Shown in pieces: positions 42,201 through 49,923 of a stretch of 64,000 nt of DNA (position 1 is its first letter; each line of letters starts with the position of its first letter). The stretch lies in the NCBI GenBank assembly GCA_964446835.1, contig CAYUQT010000039.1, positions 26,402 to 90,401 on the forward strand, given 5' to 3'. The stretch comes from CAYUQT01 sp964446835 (GTDB lineage: Bacteria > Planctomycetota > Phycisphaerae > UBA1845 > JAFGLZ01). The position numbers and the translations under genes were made by a program. Below the pieces are notes generated by a model. The model saw only the letters and a list, made by a program, of their open reading frames with translations, was not told where the DNA came from and did no database searches.

Positions 42201-42478
42201 GCCTCGCGATGAAGGGGCAGAACGTGCTCGATTTCCCGTTCGCCCAGACCACCACCATGTGGAAGAACGCCGATAGCTCGATCCGCCTGCAATACCTGGT
42301 GCTGAAGACCACGGATCAGGACAGCTTCGGCCTGTTCTTCCTCACACTGCCCACGTCGCAAGTCACAAAGGGCGAGCCGGTCGAACTGGCCGTCACCGCC
42401 ACCGCCCAGAACTCGCAACGGTGGTTCGGGCTGAGTCCCTTCAAGGACGTCGTGGCCAGGGAGCGAGAGGACCAGTAA
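39281..42478 (+). CDS. Secreted glycoside hydrolase family 2 protein
   Basis: A 1,065-residue exported enzyme. The ATG at 39281 follows GTGGAGG and begins a signal peptide (MARSIGLLTLILSLTIAPAL). The order is typical of GH2: sugar-binding jelly roll (~25-200; LPLNGAWQFRFCP, GWYRRSFTLP), immunoglobulin-like sandwich (~205-305) and TIM barrel (~305-600). The acid/base is Glu423 in CMCNEIYGG, and a nucleophile candidate is Glu496 in VIVHEASN. A further ~450 residues of beta-rich sequence follow, longer than standard beta-galactosidases or beta-glucuronidases. Beta-galactosidase, beta-glucuronidase or beta-mannosidase activity are all possible. It fits with the other exported polysaccharide enzymes in the window. 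Confidence 0.9.
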   Translation: MARSIGLLTLILSLTIAPALKAEATLPLNGAWQFRFCPDNQGEQQKWFEPSAEFPQQIQVPGVWDAQGIGQPTDKTRNNAIGVGWYRRSFTLPADWAGRRVCLRIGGAHRSAKVWVNAQPVGEHWGYPVAFAFDISRFLKADGEQSVVIAVDSRRHKDRDTLTGAFDLIDYMDIDWGGLFEAVSLEATRDIWLDDVFVIPNPAAGRANVRVQLGKTDKAASDPLTVKFSVKRWSADGSNGSPLDSGEREFGGQTTIEWELNLANAPLWTPETPNLLKLDLALRRGQDVLDERSVRFGQRLLEIRGKDFYLNGERFFFRGYGDDYTFPKLISPADVGYWKQYLSKRKEYGLVGVRHHSTMVPESYLTAADEVGILVQPELPIAYEPFYRAATPQGHELYRYVWRTYIRQMRNHPSVFGWCMCNEIYGGFELVPYLYKTAKELDPTRPVIDTDGLSSERRSTTDYLSIQFDEWSMPWGTRFDKHRHPHPIDRPVIVHEASNISVLPDPADIPKYDGMIKPFWLEQMAEQVRKRNLADVLPFMLKASRQLQANLLKLNIESARIQPDIDGHHQWLFRDYWTQSTGIVNQFDEVRALTPEMGRRFFGPAVLLWEHDRVNFRQGEPIPLKIYLSDFRLKAAEPRLDTVTVQVGGQTVTLKPPAEGVGGRGLIGPWTAEVAPACSSSAEKLIIKAQAGPVDNEWSIWVFSPNVPQAQPSSEVTVTPWLSDATIDQLEAGRRVWVTNDSLVFHTINARFKPSWWKGDDNSDHSYGNMVMPHPAMKDFPHDGYGDLQMHGLFDNRPVVMMDDLPVRIQPIIWCLDVPWQMRTKAYLFEAKVGKGRLLVSTMNLSAPQRETDPAANWLYHSLRRYVARGEAFQPTAELPIDWLRNRVKQTARPESSTWVEGFSKIVENTEKPTPWHSYRQDNVKNYPVRQTDGKQKVRWLTGTVPKDWAKDTVTFVWAGGIGWKAEPGGGHFSLAMKGQNVLDFPFAQTTTMWKNADSSIRLQYLVLKTTDQDSFGLFFLTLPTSQVTKGEPVELAVTATAQNSQRWFGLSPFKDVVAREREDQ

Positions 42479-42522
42479 CAGGCGCACTCGACAACAAGAC
42501 GCAGCCTCTGGAGTGCCCGCGG

Positions 42523-43362
42523 ATGACCGCAGACATGGCGACCTTCAAGGCCGAAGGCTCGATCGCCGCATTGACGCCCACCGTTGCATGCCTGTTCGCG
42601 ACGGCGATGCCGCCCCTGGCCAGTGAACCCCCGATCCGATCCGTCCTGGAACTCCACAAGCGTGTCACTGGTGGCAAGCCGATCGAGCGGTGTCTCGTCT
42701 TCTGTCCAGACGCGCTTGGCCTGCCTATCTGGCGAGTGTGCACGAGCCACCTGCACATGATAGAGGCGCGTGCCGGCCTGCGTGTTCCCCTGTTGTCTGT
42801 GATGCCGCCAAAGACCCCCGTCTGTTTTGCGTCCATGTTCACGGGCGCGCAGCCCATCCACCACGGGATCACGAAGTATGAGCGCCCCGTGCTGAAGTGT
42901 GAAACCTTGTTCGACGTCCTCCTGCGCGAAGGCTGGAACGTCGCCATCGTAGCGGTTCATGACAGCAGCATTGATCTCATCTTCCGCCAGCGCAGTCTGG
43001 AATACTTCTCCGAACGATACGATGAAGAGGTGCTGGAACGTACGATCCGTCTTGTCCAGGAGGATCGCCACCATCTGATCGTCGTCTACCAGCAGGAATA
43101 CGACGACATGCTCCACAAGACGGACCCGTTTTCAGCCTCATGTCTTCAGGCGGTGGCCAACCACGTCCGCAGTTTCGAGGCGATAGCCGAAGCTGTGCAG
43201 ATTGCGTGGAGTGGACACAACCACGCGATCGTCTTCGCCCCGGATCACGGCGCGCACGTCGACTCGGCGACCGGCCACGGCAATCACGGTCTGGACATCC
43301 CCGAGGACATGCAGTTGTTTCACTGGTATGGAGTCCATTCCGCCCGTGCAGAGGCCGGATAG
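42523..43362 (+). CDS. Alkaline-phosphatase-superfamily protein (type I phosphodiesterase-like)
   Basis: A 279-residue protein starting 44 bases after the GH2 stop, with GGAG about 11 bases upstream. It shows the metal-ligand pattern of the alkaline phosphatase superfamily: Asp in VFCPDALG, a Thr in PKTPVCFASMFTG where the nucleophile loop is expected, Asp-His in FAPDHGAH and His in GHGNHGLD. The substrates could be phosphate mono- or diesters, sulfate or phosphonates. The protein is short for the superfamily and lacks an obvious signal peptide, although the N-terminus is moderately hydrophobic (ALTPTVACLFATAMPPLA). It may share a transcript with the GH2 gene. Confidence 0.75.
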   Translation: MTADMATFKAEGSIAALTPTVACLFATAMPPLASEPPIRSVLELHKRVTGGKPIERCLVFCPDALGLPIWRVCTSHLHMIEARAGLRVPLLSVMPPKTPVCFASMFTGAQPIHHGITKYERPVLKCETLFDVLLREGWNVAIVAVHDSSIDLIFRQRSLEYFSERYDEEVLERTIRLVQEDRHHLIVVYQQEYDDMLHKTDPFSASCLQAVANHVRSFEAIAEAVQIAWSGHNHAIVFAPDHGAHVDSATGHGNHGLDIPEDMQLFHWYGVHSARAEAG

Positions 43363-43433
43363 CCTGGAACGCCATCGCCCTGGAGTCGACCCCTCCGCCG
43401 TTGCTTTGTGTGCCTGTCCCCCTGGCTCGCACG

Positions 43434-43528
43434 GGTCCCCGAGGGATCACCGACAATAGCCCAGTGATTCATCGCTGGGAATCCGGACGCGACGCCCCAT
43501 CCCCTGAGTCCCATAGGGACGACAGAAC
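43434..43528 (+). repeat. REP-like repeat, left copy of an inverted pair
   Basis: It reads ggtccccgagggatcaccga, then AATAGCCCAG around an imperfect palindrome (cccagtgattcatcgctggg), and ends gtcccatagggacgacagaa. The same elements occur in the same order on the opposite strand at 44668-44758. Two small palindromes (CCCAGCGATGAATCGCTGGG type and GTCCCTACGGGAC type) give it a REP/BIME character. Confidence 0.75.
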
Positions 43529-43719
43529 GTTTCCCGAAGCCTCCTCGCGAGCCGCCCTCCTGGATTGCCCCGCCCACGACGGCGCTTTGGATCGCGGCGA
43601 GGCCGCCCCGTACCGCAGGCGTCGTGGCTGCGCCCTTTCATGCTTCGGCGCCGGTGTCCTTCTGTGAGGAGATGGGGGGCGGGAGCGTTCGGGGGTGTTG
43701 GGATCGAACGTATCGAGTC

Positions 43720-44298
43720 GGGTATCCGGGCGGAGGACTCGGCGCGGCGGAGGGGTGGATGTCTCACTCTGTCCCGTAATGTCACGCCATGCGGGGAGGA
43801 GAACCGGACGCGGATGGCGGGGTACGGTGGCTCGGGGGATACGGCTTTGTCCGAGGCGGCGGACTTGGTTGGGATTGCGATCTCGTTTGTCGGCACATGT
43901 CACACTTTCGACGGAGATTTCACGCTCATCGAGGGGATCGAGGCCATCGGAATCGGGTGTCGCAGGACGGGTGTCCGGGCGGAGGACTGGGCGCGGCGGA
44001 GGGGTGGATGTCTCGCTTTGTCCCGAAATGTCACGCCGTGCGGGGGCGGAAATCGGGCGAGGCGAGCGGCGTGCGGTGGCTTCGGCGATGCGACTCTGTG
44101 GGAGGCGGGGGATTGGGTTGTAATTGCGATCGCGGTTGTCGGCGAATGTCACACTTTCGACGTAGTCTTCACGCGTTTGAGGCGCGACGGAATCCAGGGG
44201 CGTGAGGCTGGGGACGACGGCATATAAACCGTAGGACTGTTTCGGAGTGGGCGTATCGCCCGATGTCTCGCTTTGTCCCGAAATGTCACACGTTCGAG
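43720..44298 (+). repeat. 249-bp tandem repeat with TGTC arrays phased at 10 bp
   Basis: The sequences at 43731 and 43980 (CGGAGGACT..GCGCGGCGGAGG) and at 43899 and 44148 (GTCACACTTTCGACG) are exactly 249 bases apart; a third, partial unit ends at ~44298. Within it, TGTC starts at 43760/43770/43780, 43888/43898, 44009/44019/44029, 44137/44147 and 44264/44274/44284: thirteen copies in five clusters, always 10 bp apart inside a cluster. Three-box clusters alternate with two-box clusters. Confidence 0.8.
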
Positions 44299-44667
44299 GG
44301 CCTCGGACTGGAGGGTGGTATGGGGCCCGTTGCGATGTTGTGTGAGTTGGCGACTCTTGATAGATGCGATGCGAGCTTTGCGGACTGCACGCGGGCGTTT
44401 GTTCGGGCGAGTGCAGCGGAAGCGAGGCGGGCGGGGGCGCTGGGTGGCGGGCTGGTTGTGGAGAGGACCTGTGAAGTCGGTGGAGGATCATCGAGAAGAG
44501 TCGGTGGCCGGATCCCTCGTCGGTAATCGTGGCGGCAGAGTCTGGGGATATAGATGACATGGTTTGGTCCTTTCTCGGCGGGCTTCTGTTGCCCCATAGC
44601 TGAGAGAGGGGAAGGCGACCGGTGGAGAGGGTTCCGGCAGGTGGGTGCGGCAAGCGGAGTGCTTGGA

Positions 44668-44758
44668 GTTCTGTCGTCCCTACGGGACTTGGGGGAATGA
44701 GGACGTCCGAATCCCAGCGATGAATCGCTGGGCTATTCTCGGTGGTCCCTCCGGGACC
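44668..44758 (-). repeat. REP-like repeat, right copy of the inverted pair
   Basis: The reverse complement of this stretch matches 43434-43528 from GGTCCCGGAGGGA through AATAGCCCAGCGATTCATCG to GTCCCGTAGGGACGACAGAA. It contains a perfect 20-base palindrome at 44713-44732. Together the pair brackets 1.14 kb holding the 249-bp repeat. Confidence 0.75.
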
Positions 44759-44985
44759 TCTCTCTCTGGGAAGCGCGTCTGAGCAGGTGACCTGTTGGAG
44801 GGCACTGCGGATACACACGAGCACGATAGAAGGATGAGACGCCGTAGAACGTGAGCGGACCAGTGCGAACACTAACGGCGCACGGGTACGCGGGGGATGT
44901 GACGGTCCGGCAGTCGACTGCATGGGTCCAGTCGCCGGGGCACTCGGTTCGATTGCCCACGTTGCGGACCCCCTGTGTTGCGGGA

Positions 44986-45387
44986 GCTACGGCGGGTTCC
45001 GAGATGCAAATCCTCCGGCCCTTCGGGACGGAGAGGAAAGGTCGGGAACCGGAGACCACGGGTTCCGCTGCGCTCCACCCGTGGCTACAATCCTCCGCCT
45101 CTTCGAGGCGGGGTTGGGCTCGGATGACGCCTCGCTCGATATGCACGCCGGAGAAGCTGAAGCTTCGGACGATTGCCCACGTCTGCCATGGTTGCAGACC
45201 TTCTGTCTTATGGGTGCTACGGTGGGTTCCGAGACGCGAATCCTCCGGCCCTTCGGGACGGAGAGGAAAGGTCGGCGGCCGGAGACCACGGGTTCCGCTG
45301 CGCTCCACCCGTGGCTACAGTCGTCCGCCTCTTCGAGGCGGGGTCGGGCTCGGATGACGCCTCGCCGGATATGCACGCCGGAGAGGC
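44986..45387 (+). repeat. Direct duplication, 172-bp units with a 230-base period
   Basis: Units 44986-45157 and 45216-45387 are collinear without indels and about 90% identical by eye. Both contain aatcctccggcccttcggga, a CCACGGGT...ACCCGTGG inverted repeat and ATATGCACGCCGGAGA. A shared CGATTGCCCACGT just upstream (44950 and 45169) extends the duplication with an indel. No coding frame is supported. Confidence 0.75.
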
Positions 45388-45575
45388 AGCAACTCCCTTC
45401 GCTGCTGTGAGGTGACATCAGTCGCGATCCGCAGCGACTGGACTCATGCCACCCGGCCTAGCATGCCACGATTGTGCAGATGCACCGTCCGCGACGCGCT
45501 GCGCCACGGTACGCTTGACGAACTCGGTAGGCATCAACTACGTTGCACCGCTACCGTAATGCCGAGGAGTCCCAC

Positions 45576-48500
45576 ATGAACGACACACGATTCTGGTTCG
45601 CCGGGGTGCTGACACTAATCACGATGGGGTGGCCGCAGGCCGTTCGGGCCGTCGAGCCGGCCGGAATCGTCTATCAGAGTGAGGCGATCTCCACGCCCGC
45701 CTCGGCCTGGCAGACGAACAAGCGGTCCGCCGACCACTGGACGCTCTGGACGCAAGAGCCCAACATCGAACGCAAACGGTCCGGCGGCGCCGTGCTCGTC
45801 AGCCCCGTTGTCTCAAAGGATCGCACATCGCCCGAAGAGGGGGCCCTACCGCTCCACAGCGTCGTGACCGATCTAAAACCCGGGGTCTATCGGGTCTACG
45901 TGAGCAACCCGGGCCGTCCGCTGGCGTGCTCCCTCGACGGCAAGACGTGGTTCAAGTATGAAGCACGTGAGCTGTCCCTGGGAACGCGGCACATCACCGA
46001 TGGCCGGTTCGAGTTCTGGGTGGACGATCGCTACGCCCACCCGGCAGACAACCCCGGCCCTGCCTACTATGACTACGTCCGGTTCGTCCCCGTGCCGGCC
46101 TCGACGATGAACGTCGAACGCACCCCCGTCTGGCCGGGGCTGGACCACTGGCTGCGAACACAATGCCGCGGCACCACCATCCCCGCCCGTCAGATGAACG
46201 ATCCGGTCGGATTCGTGCCGGACCGCGACGATTTGAAGGGCTCCAAGGCCGGCGACCGATTCAGCTACGTCTTCGATCGCAGTGGGACCTTCTACGTGGC
46301 GGTCACCATGTCCGACGACTCCGACAGCGTCGAGCAGTTGCGCGTGGACCTGAACGGCAAGGAGATCGCCTGCCTGATCGGCGACGGTCCGCAAGACACA
46401 ACCTGCCTGTTCACCATCAAGCAGCCCGTGAAGGTAGCCCCGGGCGACAAGCTAACCTTCACCTGCCTGGCTGACTTGAAAAGCTGTCGAGTCTCGACGA
46501 TCTGCCTCGGCGAGGCGCCTATCACCCCTCCGCCGCCGGCCATCGAGCACGTCGAGACATGGTCGCCCAACCCGGGCGAAGCAGACCTGTGCTGGACCAC
46601 ATCCGCCATAGCCAAGACGGGCTGCGTCGAGTATGGCCCTGTCGGAGACAAGGTCCAGAGCGTGTACAGTGACTATCAGGGCCGGAACCATCGCGTCCGG
46701 CTTCGCAAGCTGGATCCGGCCCGCGAATATGAGGCGACCATCAGAACCGAGCATCAAGGCAAGCCGGTGGCCTCGGCACCGATCCGTTTCAGGGCCTCAC
46801 CGCCCACCCCTCCACCGACCCGGCCGCTGACCATCGAACTGACGGTCCCCGAACCCACGGACCGGCCACGACAGAACTGGCCCGCCACCGTGGGCATCCC
46901 CTTCTCCAAGGGCGCCCTCGCCAAGGGTCAGGACCTCCGCCTGTTCGACTGCAAAGGCAAGGAGCTGCCCCTTCAGGTTGAAACCTTCAGCCGATGGGCC
47001 GACGGGAGTATCAAGTGGGGAACGATCAGCTTTCTGGCCGACACGACCACCGGAACGCCCGATCGCTATGCGTTGAAGGCCCAGCCGGCGTGGGGCTCTG
47101 CGGCGCCCACGGCTGGCGATACGGTCCGCATTGACCAGGCCGATCGCACGTGGCGGGTGTGTACCGACACGCTCGCATTTGATATCGATAAGAGTTCTCC
47201 CGCCGCCTTTCACAACGTCGGCTTCGATCGCAATGGCGATGGCCGCATCACCGATGATGAGCGGACAGAGGCCAAGACGAAGAGCAGCGGTCTTGCGCTC
47301 CAGACCGGCGATGGATCATTCCTGACCTGCGGTCCGCCCGACCGCGAGGGCCTGACGTTGGAGGTCAACGGGCCGGTTCGCGCCGTGCTGAAGTGGTCCG
47401 GCCCCCTCGTGTCGAAGAAATCGGCATCCGGGTGGATGTATCTGATTCGGCTGACGCTGTGGAAGGGCCAGCCCGTCATCGGCCTGAACGTCTCCGTCTG
47501 GAACGATCAGCCCTCGCCGACATTCCGTGAGTTGGGCTCTCTTGAATGGCACGTCCCCCTGACCGGAAAGAACCTCAAAGGATCGCTCGAAGGTTGCCCG
47601 TTCGAGACGGTGCCCGACGCCGACGGATTGTGGATCCACCAGGATCGCGACAATCGCTACCGCCTGCACGCCGGCGACAAGAACCTGGACGGCCAGAGGG
47701 CCATCGGCGTCGCCGCGGCCACCGACGGTCGCACACAGGTCACGGCCGTCGTCCGTGACTTCTGGCAGTCGTATCCCGGCGGATTCGCGATCACCCGCGA
47801 CGGCTTACACGTTCGTCTGCTGCCGCGGCTGTCGGCCGACACGTACAACGACCTCGATGACCCGAAGTGGTTCTGCCGGCTCTACGCATGGTTCAGCAAC
47901 GGCAACTACCTGGTCCGCTCGGGGCAATTGACACAGCACGACCTGTACATCCGCTACGACCGGCCCGGCAACGACCTTGATGCACGTACGTTTGCCGCAT
48001 GGATGTCGCAGCCGCTGCTGCCGCAGGCCACGCCCGAGTACCTCTGCGGCACGGGGGCGATCGGCCGGCCCCTCTTCCCACGAACCCAGGGCGTGTGGGA
48101 CAGCTACGAGGCGTGTTTTGAGCGGGGGTTCCAGAACCTCCTCAAAGACCGCGAGCAGCGCCGAACCTATGGCTGGATGCACTATGGCGACTGGTTCGGC
48201 GAGCGAATCCTCAACTTCGGCAACAATGAATATGACCTGAACTGGGCGATGGGATTGCAGTGGATGCGCTGCGGCGACCGGCGGTACTTCGACCGCGGCC
48301 TTCAGATGGCCAGGCACTTCACCACCGTCGACACGCTGCACGGGGCGTCCGCCGATAAGTCGTCCTGCCTCGTATGGGAACACTCGTTCAACCACGTGGG
48401 TTCGGGCCTGAAAACGAGCCAACTGAGGTTCCAGGCCGATGACAAGGAGGCCCAGGACTATCTCAAGCAGTATGGAGGCATGTTCGGCGGGGCGAGGGAC

Positions 48501-49235
48501 CCCATGGGCCACATCTACGAAACGGGCAACTGGCTCTATGCCGCACTGACGGGCGACCGGTGGTTTCGCGACGTGGCCGAGCGTGTCTGCACCCATCAGG
48601 CCGAGCGGCTGACGCCGGCCTACAATTTCGGCATCGAGCGGTGCGGCGGCTGGCCGTTGATCAATGCAGCCGGTGCGTACGCCTTCAGCGGCAATCCGTA
48701 TTACCTCAACGCCGCCCGTCTGATGATCGAGCGATGCCTGGAACGCCAGGACCCCGCCACGGGCGGTTGGCTTCACTATCCCCCGATTGGTGAGACCGAG
48801 GGCGTTCGCGTCCTCGGCGGCAAGGCGTTCGCGGTGGGCATCCTCTCTCACGGAATCCTTCGGTACCTGGATCAGGAACCGCAGGACCGGCCCGAGGTCC
48901 GCCGCATGCTGGTCCGAGCCGCCGGCTGGCTGATGAACGAATCATGGATCCCCGGCAAGGGCTTTCGATATATCACCAACGCGCCCAACTACCGTAACGT
49001 GGGAGCCAGAGGCAGCTCATGTAACCTCAACGCCGAGGTGGTCGCCTTTGCCTATGAGCAGACACGAGACCCGAAGTACCTGGCCTTCTGGCAGGAGATG
49101 CTCAAAGGCAGTCTGGACAACACGCCTACCGGGATGGGCAAGTCCTTTACCCAGGCGGTCCGACAGATCATCTACGGCCTCGACCGCGTCAGGCCGTGGG
49201 GCATCACGACGCTGCCGGCATCGGCCGGACGGTAG
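45576..49235 (+). CDS. Secreted PcRGLX/YetA-like protein (rhamnogalacturonan exolyase type) with FN3-like domain
   Basis: A 1,219-residue exported protein. The ATG at 45576 follows GAGGAG and begins a signal peptide (FAGVLTLITMGWPQAVRA). The N-terminal ~310 residues contain beta domains. Residues ~325-415 look like fibronectin III (VETWSPNPGEADLCWTTSAI ... REYEATIRTE). From ~420 a RIFT-barrel domain of PcRGLX/YetA appears (IPFSKGALAKGQDLRLFD, LQVETFSRWADGSIKWG), then a beta domain and a C-terminal helical toroid (~830-1210: WMHYGDWFGERI, NNEYDLNWAMGLQWMRCGD, WEHSFNHVGSG, GCGGWPLINAAGAYAF-like stretch). The family includes exo-acting rhamnogalacturonan lyases of PL26. This suggests pectin-type substrates. 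Confidence 0.86.
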   Translation: MNDTRFWFAGVLTLITMGWPQAVRAVEPAGIVYQSEAISTPASAWQTNKRSADHWTLWTQEPNIERKRSGGAVLVSPVVSKDRTSPEEGALPLHSVVTDLKPGVYRVYVSNPGRPLACSLDGKTWFKYEARELSLGTRHITDGRFEFWVDDRYAHPADNPGPAYYDYVRFVPVPASTMNVERTPVWPGLDHWLRTQCRGTTIPARQMNDPVGFVPDRDDLKGSKAGDRFSYVFDRSGTFYVAVTMSDDSDSVEQLRVDLNGKEIACLIGDGPQDTTCLFTIKQPVKVAPGDKLTFTCLADLKSCRVSTICLGEAPITPPPPAIEHVETWSPNPGEADLCWTTSAIAKTGCVEYGPVGDKVQSVYSDYQGRNHRVRLRKLDPAREYEATIRTEHQGKPVASAPIRFRASPPTPPPTRPLTIELTVPEPTDRPRQNWPATVGIPFSKGALAKGQDLRLFDCKGKELPLQVETFSRWADGSIKWGTISFLADTTTGTPDRYALKAQPAWGSAAPTAGDTVRIDQADRTWRVCTDTLAFDIDKSSPAAFHNVGFDRNGDGRITDDERTEAKTKSSGLALQTGDGSFLTCGPPDREGLTLEVNGPVRAVLKWSGPLVSKKSASGWMYLIRLTLWKGQPVIGLNVSVWNDQPSPTFRELGSLEWHVPLTGKNLKGSLEGCPFETVPDADGLWIHQDRDNRYRLHAGDKNLDGQRAIGVAAATDGRTQVTAVVRDFWQSYPGGFAITRDGLHVRLLPRLSADTYNDLDDPKWFCRLYAWFSNGNYLVRSGQLTQHDLYIRYDRPGNDLDARTFAAWMSQPLLPQATPEYLCGTGAIGRPLFPRTQGVWDSYEACFERGFQNLLKDREQRRTYGWMHYGDWFGERILNFGNNEYDLNWAMGLQWMRCGDRRYFDRGLQMARHFTTVDTLHGASADKSSCLVWEHSFNHVGSGLKTSQLRFQADDKEAQDYLKQYGGMFGGARDPMGHIYETGNWLYAALTGDRWFRDVAERVCTHQAERLTPAYNFGIERCGGWPLINAAGAYAFSGNPYYLNAARLMIERCLERQDPATGGWLHYPPIGETEGVRVLGGKAFAVGILSHGILRYLDQEPQDRPEVRRMLVRAAGWLMNESWIPGKGFRYITNAPNYRNVGARGSSCNLNAEVVAFAYEQTRDPKYLAFWQEMLKGSLDNTPTGMGKSFTQAVRQIIYGLDRVRPWGITTLPASAGR

Positions 49236-49362
49236 AGACCGGCGGACACGTGTCCCCGGCGCAGCGCAACAGCCGCGAGTGGCACCCACAAAGCCGCTCG
49301 TTCGCGAGGTGTGACGACATGGCGGGATTCTCCAGCCCCCATGCCATGCCCTCTCTGCCTCG
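49236..49362. other. Short spacer after the lyase-like gene
   Basis: Nothing recognisable is present. The reading frame of the pseudogene downstream is interrupted here by a TGA at 49312-49314, so its 5' boundary is uncertain. Confidence 0.3.
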
Positions 49363-49689
49363 CTACCCAACGAGCTGAAGAGTGCCACCTACACCGTCTG
49401 GCTTCACAAAGACTGCGGCGTGCCGACCACCTGGCGACAGGCTGGTGCGCTGAGCGTTGGCTCGCCGGAGGCATGACCATCGCAGTGACTCAATGCCAGA
49501 GAACTCGGGCTCTCAACCGCTCTTCAGAAGGGCAGGGACAATGGCGGCGGCATCGTCTACTTCCCGGGGGGACGCTGTGAGGTCAAGGGACAGGTCAGCC
49601 TCCCACCGCGAACCATCCTGGAAGGTGAGAAGATGCAACTCACCTCCATCTACTGGCCCGACATGGCCGAACCACCGGAACCCCGCCCC
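49363..49689 (+). pseudogene. Remnant of a pectate-lyase-like (parallel beta-helix) protein gene
   Basis: One reading frame codes LPNELKSATYTVWLHKDCGV, then after two in-frame TGA codons (49474 and 49486) ARELGLSTALQKGRDNGGGI, VYFPGGRCEVKGQVSLPP and RTILEGEKMQLTSIYWPD. This matches the texture of glycosyl-hydrolase-28/pectate-lyase-like proteins, whose helix domain starts with 'NGGGVVYFP.G.Y.V.G.L.VPPRT.LRGEG'. The usual FGAKGDGVTDDTAAI segment between the two parts is missing. The similarity stops just before the terminator of tRNA-Pro. I infer a decayed, 3'-truncated gene. Confidence 0.65.
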
Positions 49690-49720
49690 CCCCCACCTAT
49701 TCCCTCGATTCACAAAGAAG

Positions 49721-49743
49721 AAGGGCTGCCGAAAGCAGCCCTT
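49721..49743 (-). terminator. Terminator of tRNA-Pro
   Basis: AAGGGCTGC (49721-49729) and GCAGCCCTT (49735-49743) form a perfect 9-bp stem with a 5-base loop, just downstream of the tRNA on the minus strand, followed by CTTCTTTG. This is a typical intrinsic terminator shape. Confidence 0.75.
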
Positions 49744-49747
49744 TCAA

Positions 49748-49822
49748 TCGGGGCGACTGGATTCGAACCAGCGGCCTCTTGGTCCCAAACCAAGCGCTCT
49801 AGCCAGGCTGAGCTACGCCCCG
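49748..49822 (-). tRNA. tRNA-Pro (anticodon TGG)
   Basis: 75 bases on the minus strand: acceptor CGGGGCG paired with CGCCCCG plus discriminator A, D-arm GCTC..GAGC, anticodon loop TTTGGGA (anticodon TGG, decoding CCA) on a CTTGG/CCAAG stem, and T-arm with GGTTCGAATCC. CCA is not encoded. A terminator follows directly, and a gene remnant ends next to it. Confidence 0.96.
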
Positions 49823-49923
49823 TTGTCTTGACGCACCCTTCTGAGGCCCCAACGGCTCCTCAGAAGAGGCTGGGGTGCCCGCCCGCGCGGGCAACCCCCG
49901 ATCATTCTATCAGATCTCATGGA

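Larger units (their letters stand above)
43363..45575. other. 2.2-kb non-coding repeat mosaic
   Basis: No supportable gene lies here. It holds an inverted pair of ~90-bp REP-like sequences (43434-43528 and 44668-44758), a 249-bp tandem repeat carrying phased TGTC arrays (43720-44298), and a direct duplication with a 230-base period (44986-45387). Long open frames exist on both strands, but they follow the repeats and are low in complexity (Pro/Arg/Ser-rich or Gly/Arg-rich). Confidence 0.75.

Noticed and set aside
43565..44526. Several overlapping plus-strand open frames (Gly/Arg-rich) in the same mosaic
   Set aside because: They follow the repeats, overlap one another in different frames and have no start signals.
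43469..44923. A 484-codon minus-strand open frame (Pro/Arg/Ser-rich) across the repeat mosaic
   Set aside because: Its 'protein repeats' are simply the 249-bp DNA repeat (249 is divisible by three), it crosses both REP-like sequences, and no ribosome binding site or family match is seen.
43700..45400. CRISPR array
   Set aside because: The repeats are long, few and irregularly arranged; there are no ~30-bp direct repeats with unique spacers and no cas genes.
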